A stretch of DNA of 64,000 bases from assembly GCF_963678635.1 (NCBI RefSeq), contig NC_087063.1, positions 63,409,290-63,473,289 of the forward strand, in the 5' to 3' direction. This DNA is from Symsagittifera roscoffensis. Taxonomy: Eukaryota > Xenacoelomorpha > Acoela > Convolutidae. Below, one piece after another: positions 22,534 through 34,500 of the stretch; position 1 is the first letter of the stretch; the number at the start of each line of letters is the position of its first letter. The notes under the pieces are model-generated. The model did not search any database and was not told the origin of the DNA. It saw only the letters and a program-made list of their open reading frames with translations. The position numbers and the translations under genes were made by a program.

Positions 22534-25500
22534 CTAAAAGGATCACTGATTAGTATTCAGTACTATATGTGAATTTCAGATAAAGCTATGTCTATTTATG
22601 CAATTTGCTGACGGCGAGGTGAACGCAAAAACTAAATTTAGATAGAGAATGAATTCATACCTCTTCGTTTACGTCGATATTCAGGCTCGTCTTGAGCATT
22701 CTTTCAATTCTACCAGCAAAGTTAGGCATGTCTGATATCTGGTAGCCAGACCTCAGCAGGGCAGTGTCAAAAAGGGTTTCAGCCATGTCTTTTGTCTTCT
22801 CGTCAGAGGCATCCGCTTCTACTTGTCTCAGCAACTCTTTGATCAGAGGATGTCTAGGATTGATTTCCAATGTCTTCTTTCCAGAGTAGACATTAGCCAT
22901 GCCCTCGTTCTCTCGGTGATATCCTTGGGACTTCATGATTCTCTCCATGTTCCCAGACCATCCCCATTGTGAAGCTACAAGGGCGCACGGTGACTGATCC
23001 AATCTGTCAGAAATGGCTGCTTTCTCAATCTTGTCTTTCAATCCAGTTTCTTTGAGCCATGTCGTGAGAGGTTTGAACTGTTCTTCTGTCTTTTCTTTAA
23101 GTTCTTTCTTTTTTTCGCTGTCTTTACCAATCTTAAGACCATCTTTAGCGACGTTCTGGAACTTTTTCGATTCGTAATCAGTCAATGATTGAATGCAGTA
23201 TTCGTCAATGGGTTCCGTCAGATATAGAACTTCGTATCCTTTCTTGAGGAGTTTCTCAACGAAAGGCGAGGTCTCAATTTCAGCTACGCTAGAGCCTCCC
23301 ATGAAGAAAATGTTCTCCTGTGAAGACTTCATTCTCTCAATGTACTTATCCAAAGAAGTCATTTCGTCTTTGGAGTTGGAGGAGTGGAATTTGAGCAGCT
23401 TCGCAATCCTGTTCTTGTTTGCGCTGTCCTCCATGATTCCGAACTTCAATTTAACTCCGTATTGCTTATAGAAGGCATCATAGTCTTTATCGTCCATCTT
23501 CTTAAACATATCGAGAATTTTTCTGATCAACTTCTTTCTTATGATTTTGATCAATTTATTCTGCTGCAAAGTTTCCCTGGATACATTCAGAGGCAAGTCA
23601 TCTGAGTCAACAATTCCCTTGATAAAGGACAAGTACTTCGGCATTAGATCGTCAATCTTGTCTGCAATAAATACTCGCTTGACGTACAGCTTGATGTTAT
23701 CCATGCTCGGTGAGTCAGTATATGAATCATGAGGTGCTGTTTTCGGCACAAAAAGAATGGACTTGAAAGTGACTTCTCCTTCCGCCGTGAAATGAGTATA
23801 GGCAAGTGGATCTTCGCTGTCTTTAGTGAATGATTTGTAGAATTCTTTGTACTCCTCGTCCGTGACGTCGGATGTCTGTCTCAACCAGATTGGCTTGGCT
23901 TCGTTCATTCTCTTCCAATCCCAAACAGTCTTCTCAACTGTCTTCTTTTCCTTTTCACCTTCTTCTTCCTCCTCGACAACTGAGTCCTCGTCCCCATCAG
24001 CTTCTTCGTCCGCTGGTGGTTTCTCTGTGGCATCGGAAGCTTCATCTTCAACCTCTTCTGTTACTGTCTGAAATAGATTTGATTATCATCAAACATAGCC
24101 ATTCGAAAAATAACATTGATTACAATTTTTTTTACCTCTTCAACTTTTGAATTTCAATAAATACATGGCCAACAGACAGTTGTAAAAGTGTGAATTCACG
24201 AAAGTTAACCGATAAAATACTGACGCAATTTTTGAAAAATCTAAATTTTCTAATTTTTAAAAAATGACCTTAATGCTCTGAACTTCTAGAACAATTTATG
24301 ATTGACACTTTTTTGATAAAATCAACCCTTTTTGAAAAAACTATATCTTTATTTTTTTTATTACGCTGAAAGAAAAAAGTTATGACCTTTTTAAGTGTCT
24401 TCACTACTTTTATTCACTTCACTACTTGCACATTAAACAAGGACAATATTTAGGACGGGAAAAACCTTAAATGACAAATCATTGTCTATAATTCCGCTTT
24501 TTCAAGCTATGACGGTTCAAAATTAACAATATCTTACCTTGCTGCTCCACAGGTAGATAGGGAAGTTGATGAATTGACTGTATTTTCGCACTAGATCTTC
24601 CAGTTTGTTCTCTTCCAAGAACTCAATTGACTCGGGTCGCATGTGCAAGCTGAAAATAAAATCATTTAATCTTATCTAGAATATTGTATGGATTGATGAT
24701 GGCAAGGTGTTCCACTACAGACATCTGTACCTTATTTGAGTCCCTCTTAGAAGTGTGTCACCACGCGGATCTTCCGCTAGAGAAAATTCAGCAGCGTTCG
24801 ACTCCCAAATGTGTTGTTTGTCATCATTGTGCTTTGATGTGACAAACACTCTGTCTGCGACCAAAAATGACGAATAAAACCCAACGCCAAATTGACCAAT
24901 AAGGTCAGTTGCTTTCGAGTCGCCTTCTTGCATCTTTTGAATGAAATCGCTCGTACCAGATTTGGCTATTGTCCCAAGATTTTTCACCAAATCATTTTTA
25001 GTCATTCCAATTCCTGTGTCGATGATGTGTAGTAGGTTATTCTCTTTGTCTGGTTTGATTCTAATGGAAAGCTCCTCCGTTGCATCAAGTGCACTTTTGT
25101 CTGTGACCGATAAAAATCGGAGTTTGTCGAGGGCATCAGAAGCATTTGATATTAGCTCTCTCAGGAAAATCTACATAAACCAACGCCTATTCATTTAACA
25201 AAATCTAAATTAAATCTAAGTTAACCCAATGTAAAAAATAAGCAAATTAACCTCCTTGTTCTTGTACAGTGAATTGATAATCAATTTCATCATTCTATTG
25301 ACTTCGGCCTGGAAATGATGCTTCTCGGCAGCATCTCTCAAATTCTTCATATCTGCCACATTAAGCCCGTCCAACTTGATGGCCTCTTCCTCTCTAGGCA
25401 GACGACAAAAATCAGGAACTCAATTAAATTAAAATCTATTTCAAAACCTAGCCATCAGACTGTTGGAAACCAGAATACACTGAAATATTTTCTAATTCGG

Positions 25501-28500
25501 GTATGAAATGACCACATTTTGGACAAAGTTGATGATGCGGTAACTAAGTAGACAGAAAAAAGCAGACAAACAGAATTTCGACAAAAATTTTACAGAAAAA
25601 GCAGGTCGTGGCCGGACTCCAACCATTGACCTTTGTCTTTATAGGTGCTTTACCTATTCGCCATATGCGCAAATTAACGTTGTACTTTTGATTTGATATG
25701 AACCCAGGTAAAATGATTCAAGTGATTCTCTTTCGGTTTGACAATCGCAAGCGTAATAGCACATTAAAGCTTTTTCAAATTAACGAATCAATTATAATTG
25801 AAGTGTCTCCTTAAAATTGAGTTAAAGAAAACTAGGTTAATTGATAAATCCGTTGGCAATTCTGAACTTAGCCAATCGAAGATTGGAAAAGAGTAATGAA
25901 CGCAAGTAAACATAAAACAAACACTGACTCTGTAGACTTTCGAATTTCAAAGAGAAAAACAGATGCCCTTTAAGCTCTTTGAATTTCTAGAACAATTTAT
26001 GATTGGCGCTTTTTTGATAATTTGACCCAACTTGAGAAAACTGGATCAACAGGTAAAGTTTTTCTTCCGCTGGAAATCTATAAATCAAATTCGAAGTTCG
26101 AAACTAAAAATCGTTCACGTTTTTTGTCCCATTTCCACGTTCGTATTTGGAGAGTGCTATTTACGTAACTATCAGCCGATTAATTTCAGTTGAACTCAAA
26201 AAGTGCATATATATCTAAGTGCATTCATAAATGCATCAATATGTATAAATGCACATCTATAGTTATTAGACACTTTTAAGCACCTTTTAAGACTGTATCC
26301 TGAAAAAAAAAAGATAAAAAATCATGAAGGACTATATAAGTCTTTCACTGCATTTTGGAACTTGAATTCATAACAAATTTTGCGCACCATATTTTTTTGT
26401 TACTCGAGAGCGTAATTTGCATTCCTTTCAGCAAATGAATTTGAATTGAACAAAAGAAGATATAGCCAACAGACAGTTGGAAAACAGGAAAAAAACAGAC
26501 AGTTGGAAAACAGGAGTCTTTTATGAAAAAAACTTTCGAACTTCAAAAACCTATGCCCCTAAAGCTCTTTGAATTTCTGCAATTTATGATTGATACGTTT
26601 TTGGTTAAATTAACCCAATTAGAGAAAAATGAATCAATGTTAATTTTTCATTCCGCTGGATATATTCCACAAACTACAGGAGTAAACCAAAAACACTAGC
26701 AACTTCAATGAAAAGTGGGTACTCGTTTTGAAGTATGGTCCCGTTAAACACATAGTTTAAAAGTATCATCCCCAAACACTAATATGGTCCCATATAAAAT
26801 CAAACAGCAAAGATATAGCATTTTCTAAGTTTTACCAGGAAACGATTTTTTTGATAGTTTTATTTGGTAGAATACTTGTGTTAAATTAAACAAAACGATT
26901 ACAATTTTCTCTTAATTTCCATCCAATTGAAGTACTGCAAGTAGAATTCAAGTGTTCATGCGTGAATACAGTTAGTAGAATTCAAGTGTTCATGCGGCAC
27001 CATAATTGCGTACAGCATATGAAAATTCCGTGATAAACCAACGAAGCCGTCAAAACACAACAAAAACCAACAACCCGAAAATTTCATGTAACGGCACATT
27101 TCCAATTTGAAAAAATTCCTGGCCGGCTTCTAACTTTTCAAGAGGTTTGTGCAGAAGAGAAAATCTGGCATGTTCAGACCCGGGTTAAATTGTCAAGACT
27201 TTGAAACCGAGCAATTAACATATCATAGAGGGTAGCTCTGACCATTTGCTCTTGGTCTATGTAAAAATTTTGATGACGCTCGAAGTAAATGTTGTCCAAA
27301 ATTAACATTAGCAGCCTTTTCAAAAAGCTGAAACATTGATCGATTACTTGTGTAGAATTATGGTCTCGCCGTTTATAGTTAAGTCTCATTCAAAAACCTT
27401 GCGCTTCACTTCCAGACCACATCCACTTGAAGAAAAACACAAGGAAGTACTTCAAATTGATTAAAACAAAAACAAAACTTTTGAAGCTGCCCTTAAGATA
27501 CTAGCGAGTATATTGCAACCCCGGTGCTTCAAACAGATTGATGAAGATGAGAATTAATTGCTTCTGTATATAAATATATGAAAGAACAACGAAGTTAAAT
27601 GCAACCGTAATAGACTGGGATTCTAACAACGCTTTTTATGTCATTAAATAAATGTCAATTTAACGGTGGACTAAAATGGTCAATTCCTAAAACTACTGGG
27701 TTTCAAATCGAATTTTCAACTCTAAATAAATCCCTAAATTACGGACAGCATACAACTGCGCCTCATATTTCACAACTAAGCCAACAGACTGTTTCGAGGC
27801 AATATTTGTTATCCATGATGCTACCCTGAGAGAGTAACTTAGCAGCACCTTACTATAGCGTCAGGAAATTCGAATTTAAAAAAACTTCAGGCTCTAAATT
27901 ATTTGAAAATCATAAAACGGCACATCTCGGAAACCTCGGGAAACGATTTGAGCAATCAAAAAATGGAGGCAAGATTTACAATTTCTGATAAAGAACAGAA
28001 GTACCCTGAAAACAAACCACTATAGGGATGGGTTTATCAAATTCAAGTAGTCATTTTTGAAGGTAAAATTTGCAGACCTGAGAGTGACCAGATAGCACCC
28101 CATTATACGTTTACGAATTTCAAATTTTTTTAAATCTAAGTTTTTCGAATAAAATCGCTTAAATAGTTGTCTCCTAAATAAGAGATTATAGAAATCGAAA
28201 ACATAGACTGATTTCGCAACCCTTAAAAGAACCCAGAAAGCATCCAACAATAGTTTTGCTAGAAAAGAAGTTCGAACAAAAACACAAACCAAAAGGTTTA
28301 AGGTTCTCGTTAAGAATACAGGAAAAATGTAAACTTAACAAAATCGCGCTTCAGCAGGTTTTTAATACCTCGCTTCCCATGCTTGTATCATACCCACAGC
28401 CTCAATTCTAGACTTTCAATTGGAAGGTTCGTTCAAAAACTAAAAAAAAAATTAAAAATTACAATATACGGTATAGCTTTAACGTGCATAAATTTTTTCG

Positions 28501-31500
28501 CAAAACTAATTCAAAAATGAACATGCTAAATATTATTTTGAAAAAGCCTCAACATGGAGAGATAAAGAACCTCGCAGTCAAATAAATAATAGATAAAAAG
28601 ATTTTACTGAGGGAACTATCAAAAAATCATTTACTGGCAAAAATTTGAAATCGCCCGAATTGTTTAATTTGGAATCTTAACACCGTAATAAAGCATGGTC
28701 AATAACAATAAACCGATGACAATAAAGTGTTGTCCAAAACAGATATATGAAAAAAAAATTTAAAAAAGGATGCTCTTCAAGAAAAAAAACTTGAACGATA
28801 AATTCCGCAAGTTATCTTATTATTTTTTGGTTATTCAGATGCCTAATTTTACCTCGAAAAGAATGCCAAAATGACGCAACCGTTATTCAATGGCTTCCGT
28901 AGTTCGAAACGTTTATTCGCATTTTTTGAGAAGAAACATTCAAACTGCCGGAATAAACCATTCCGTGCAAATTGGCGACTCACTAATGGCAAACGAAAAT
29001 TTAATTGCAGTCGCCTGTCAACTACAGAAGATGAGTTTTGGTGGAATCGATTCCAAAAAATAAAGATTCTGATCGGTTCCTGATCGGTTCACTGAACCTT
29101 TTTTTACTCTGATTAAAGCATTCATTTCTCACGAAATAATCATAAAATGGACGAATGGCCAGCTTACAACGAAATTACATCAATTCGGGTAACTCTTCTT
29201 TAGACCATAATACAGTGAATCATTCCAAAAAATTTAGATCCGGTGACGGGAAGCCATACTTACAACGTTGAAAACTGGAAAAACTGCAGACCAAATTTCG
29301 GTAATCTTTTGGAAGGATGGTCCCAAACAATCATCAGTCGTCCATATATAAGTCAGATAGGAACGTTTATGAAGATAGTACTATTTTTTTCCGGTGATTT
29401 GATATTTCCTTTTTAAAAACACGTCACAAAGTGTTGGCACATACCGGATACTAGTAGAAATTTCAACTAGTATCAATACTAGTACAAACTAGTATAAGAA
29501 AATCATGATACTTGTATCCAGGGTGTAAAAAAAAACAATCAATAAGATAATCAAAAATTTTGTAATCTACATTTTTAGCGGTTTTCAAACTTAGAACTGA
29601 AATAAAAAGTTGTATTAAAATATTGTCAAAAAATAGCTCGACAATTAAGCGTTGTCCAAAACAAATATCTGAAGAAGAGCTAATTAAAAGGGACTAATTA
29701 CAAAAAAATAATCAAATTGAACAAAAAATTCAGCAAACTATCTTATTATTAGGGTTAATCAGATGCCTAATTTTACCTTGAAAACAAGGACAAAATTATG
29801 CAACCGTTATTCAAAAGCTTCCGTAGTTTCCAGAAGTTGTGGAAAAAAATTCAAATTGGCGGAATTAACAATTCCGTCCCAATTGGCGAATCCTTTAATG
29901 GCAGAAGAAATTACAACTGTGGTCGACTGCCAACCCCAGAGTTAGTTTAAGTGATATCGACCCCAGAAACGATGATTTTCTTTGATTGTTCTCCCGTTTG
30001 GTCCACTGATCTTTTTTTATTTTGAACAATTCACTGTTCGTGAAACAATCATTAAATGGACGAACGGCGAGCTAAAAACCAAGTTTACATCGATTGGGGT
30101 AAACCCTCTTTACAACCACGATACAGTGAATAATTACGGACAATTTAGATCCGTTCACGGAAAGCAATACTTACAAGGCTGAAATTATAGAAAAATTGAA
30201 GAGGAAATTTCGTTACTGGTTTACGAAGAACTAGCGTGTAGCGCACCTCCGGTGCTTCGAACTTTCAACAACTCAAAAAACTATTCTTTGAGTATACTCT
30301 GACAGCTCCCAATTACAGGGTTCGTAATTACCAAGTTTTTAATTCAAGTTTTTATACAAATTTTGAAAAACCATAAAATTTTGAAGTTTAATATAAGTTC
30401 TTCGAAAAATTAAAAATAAACTAAGAAACTTCACATCTGGGAAAATGAAAGCAATTGAGCAGTCGCATTTGGACGCAAGATTTGCAACTCCTGAGAGTAC
30501 TCTTACAGTACCCAACTACAACGTTGGGCAATTCAAATTTTGAGAAACTTCACCTTAAGTTTTCGAAAAAAGGTATTCACATCTCGAAAACTACAAAAAT
30601 TGGAGCAGTGTTTTTAATGGTAATAATCGCAATCTTTCAAAGTACACAACTACGGGGCTGGAAGTTTCACTTAAACTAATTATTTTGTAATTTGAGTTTT
30701 CTGAAAATTTCTTTAAAAAATCACAAAAATCGTCTTATCTCTTCAACAAAAACGATTTGGGCATTCTTAACTGGAGGCCAAATTTCCAACCCGTGAGATT
30801 ACTCTGACAGCCTCCCAACTACAGATTAGGAAATTCAAATTTTGAAGAAAAAAAATTAATTTAATTTTCATGAAAGTTTTTTTTTTGAAAAAATCACAAA
30901 AAACGTCATATCTGGAAAACTACAAGGATTTGAGCAGTCAAATTGGGAGGCAAAACTCCCAACTCCTGAGATTACCCTGACAGAGCCTCACTACAGCGAT
31001 GAAAAGTTCAAGTTCTGCGAAATTTTTTATACCTAAGTTTTCTGAAAAATTTTGAAAAAAAAACCGAAAAAACGTCATATCTCAAAAACTACGAGAATTT
31101 GAGCAGCCATATTCAGAGGCAAGATTCGCAACCCCCTGAGAGCACCCTCACAGATTCCAATAACAGGATTGAGACCTTCAAATTTTGGAATTTTTTAACA
31201 TTTAAGTTTTTTTGAAAATTTCGGAGAAAATCATAAAAACGCCATATCTCGAAAACTACAATGATTTGATCAGTCATATTTGGCGGCAAAATTCGCAACT
31301 TCTGAGAGTACCCTGACAGAGTCTCCCTACAGAGATGGTAATTTCAAGTTTTGTGAAATTTTTTATATCTAATTTTTCTGAAAAATTTTGAAAAAATCCA
31401 AAAAAAACGTCATATCTCAAGAATACAAAGATTTGAGCAGCCATAATCAGATGCAAGATTCTCAACTCTTGAGAGTACCTTCACAATATCCAACAACAAG

Positions 31501-34500
31501 ATTGAGATCTTCAACGTTTTTGAAACTTTTAAAATCTAAGTTTTTGAAAAGTTTAAACGTCATATCTCGAAAACTACGAGGATTTGGGAAGTGAGATTTG
31601 GAGGCAAGATTTGGGACCTCTGAGAAACCTCTGACAGTACCCAAGTACAGGGTGAGAATTGCAAAAATTGAGAAATTTAAAAAAATAAATAAATGTTCCA
31701 GAAATATTTGGAAAAATCTCGAAAATTGCCTATTTCGTAAGCTAAAAGGATTTGGTTATTCATATATGGAGGCCAGAATCGCAAAACCTGGGAAAACTCT
31801 GACAATATCCTACTATTGGGTTGCTAATTTCAAACTTGATGAAATAAACACTGAATTTAAAGTGAAAAATCAAAAAAAAAATCTTAACATGCAAAAATAA
31901 TACGTTGCAAAAGCTTAAACATGGCGAGATAGTGAAGCCCGCATTTAAATATATAACAGATGGTCCCGAAAAACTACCAGTGGTCCCATATATAAGTCAG
32001 ACAGAGAAGTTCTTGAATGTAGTATATTTTCCGGTGAATTGATGTTTATAATAATTTCATTTTTAAAAAGACACGTCATGTGTTAGCACATAACGAACAC
32101 TAGTAGAAATGTGAAAATCAAGATATAATATCCAGAAGTGTAAGGAAAAAATTGATACACAGATTATCATCCATTTGAAAAGCTACACTTTTACTTTGTA
32201 GCGGTTTTCAAACTGAACTGAAATAGCAATTAGATATTAAAAACGTATTAAAACGTGGTCAAAAACAAAAACTCGATGACAATTCAGCGTCGCCTAAAAT
32301 AGATATCTAAAAAAGAGTTAATTCAAAAGCGAGTCACTAATGGCAAACGAAATACAATCGTAGTTACTGCCAACCCCAGAGGTTTAGTTTTGGTAGGATC
32401 GACCCCGAAAACAAAGCCTTTCTTGCTCCCGTTTGATTTACTGAAATTTTTTTAGTTTTTAAAAAATCATTGTTCATGAAACAACCATTAAATGGACGAA
32501 TGGCGAGCCAACAACCAAACTAGATCAATTAGGGTAAACCTTCTTTACACCCATGATACAGTGAATCATTCCGAACAACTTGGATCCGGTGACGGGAAGC
32601 CATACTTACAACGGGAAGCCATACTTTTAATTAAAAAGATATTAAAATATGGTAAAAAAATGGCTTGATAACAATTTAGCGTTGTGCAATAGAGTTATCT
32701 AAAAAGAATTTAATAAATAGGGACGATATTCAAAAAATTCAGCAAGTTATCTTATTTTTAGGGTTATTCAGATGCCTAATTTTGAAAGCAATGACAATTT
32801 TATGCAACCGTTATTCAAAAGCTTCTGTAGTTTCAAGACGTTTTGTTGGAAAAAACACTCAAATTGGCCGAATTATCCATTCGGTGCCAATTGGCGAGTC
32901 ACTAATAGCAAACGAAATTACAACCGTAGTCGACTGCCAACCCCAGAGAGTTAAGTTTAGTTTAAATCGTCCCCGGAAACAATGATTTTCTTCAATTGTT
33001 CCCGTTCGGTCCACTTACCCTTTCCATATTTTTGAAAAATTTATTTTTCTTTCAAACGATCATTAAATGGACAAATGGCAAGCTAACTAGCAAATTACAA
33101 CATTAGGCGTAAATCCTCTTTTTACATATGATACAGTGAATCATTCTGAACAATTTGGATCCGGTGACCAGAAGCCACTTACAACGTTGAAATCTGGAAA
33201 AACTGGAGAAAAAATTACGGTACTCTTGAAGTTTGGTCCCCAAAAACTACCAGTGGTCCCATAAACAATTTTCAAAGTTAGTACTAAGTTTTTCCAGTGA
33301 ATTGATATGTAATAATTTCATTAAAAAAACCACTAGTGCTAAATAGTGTTGGCACATTCCGGATATTAGAAATTTCTTGCATGTGAAAATCATGATACTA
33401 GTATCCAGGGATTTCAAAAAAATAATCGTTAAAAAGATATTCATCGATTTTGTAGTCTAGATGTTTTCAGCAATTTTCACACTTGGAACTTTTATAATAG
33501 TTTGGTCATATTTGCATATTTTTAAAAAGGAAATGGTTTGGTTTGTTGTTTCTTGAAAAGTTAACATTGAATATGGTTCGTTACAACTTTACTGAGAGAA
33601 ACCAAATAATTAGAGCAATTAAATTTGGGTCAACTTTTGAAGAATCGCGAGTTTTTTTGATGTCTAAAATCAGCAGTTCAAAAAATTTGGCAAAATCTTA
33701 TTCTAACTGGCACTGTCGCCGACCGACCAAAACCACCGTGGCGAAAAATGACAAATTGTTCGAGATTTTTGCGCAGACCCATTTCTGACAGTAGTCGAAA
33801 ACGGAACTTCTGGGACTATTAGCCAAAAAACAGTTGCCAAAACATTACAAAAATACGGTTTTCGTTGTAGACCACTAAAAAGTCAAATAGTCCAAAGAAA
33901 TTGTTTAAATTACCGAAAACTTTTGCCACCACCAAAACTTCGCGCTGGAAAAGACAATGGAAAGAAGTTCTCTATGGAAGAATTATCCAGCAATCAAAAA
34001 AAAAGAATGCAATGCAAACTGATCGCTGGAAAAAAAAGAATTATGGTCTGTGCTGGCATGACATTAGCCAACAGACAATTTTTGAATTTCGAAGAAAATA
34101 GATGGCCTTAAAGCTCTTTGAACTTGTAGAACAATTTTTGATGGACACTTTTTCCAAGCTAACACAATTTGAGAAAACTGGATCGGCAGTTTGAACTTTT
34201 ATCAAGCTGGGAAATCGGATACCTAAATTGCATTTTCGAAATTAAAGATTGATCAGGTTTTTCGTGAGCTTTTCACTTTTGCTGTTTGATAGGAGTTTGC
34301 CATCCTTTTAACAATGGACAAGCACTGAACTTTAAAACAAATCACCGCAAAAAAAAATCAAAATCGAGCGTGAACAAAATTCATGACTTTTTCTTGGAAA
34401 AAAAATCACCAAGACCTATATAAGCGTACTCACTAAGTTCATTGTTGTTTTCAACCAATTCAAATTTCAATGAAGGACATTTGAACAGCGATCGAAACAT

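Noticed and set aside
22655-23908. Minus-strand frame starting at Met 23908 as a separate gene
   Set aside because: Coding continues 53 codons upstream in the same exon and joins four more exons; this Met is internal.
23193-24150. Several plus-strand frames over the GRP94 exon 6 region
   Set aside because: They are antisense shadows of a strongly conserved minus-strand exon and have no family features.
30455-31900. Frames of 60-100 codons in GRP94 intron 2
   Set aside because: They recur with the ~165-bp tandem unit and do not maintain a common frame.
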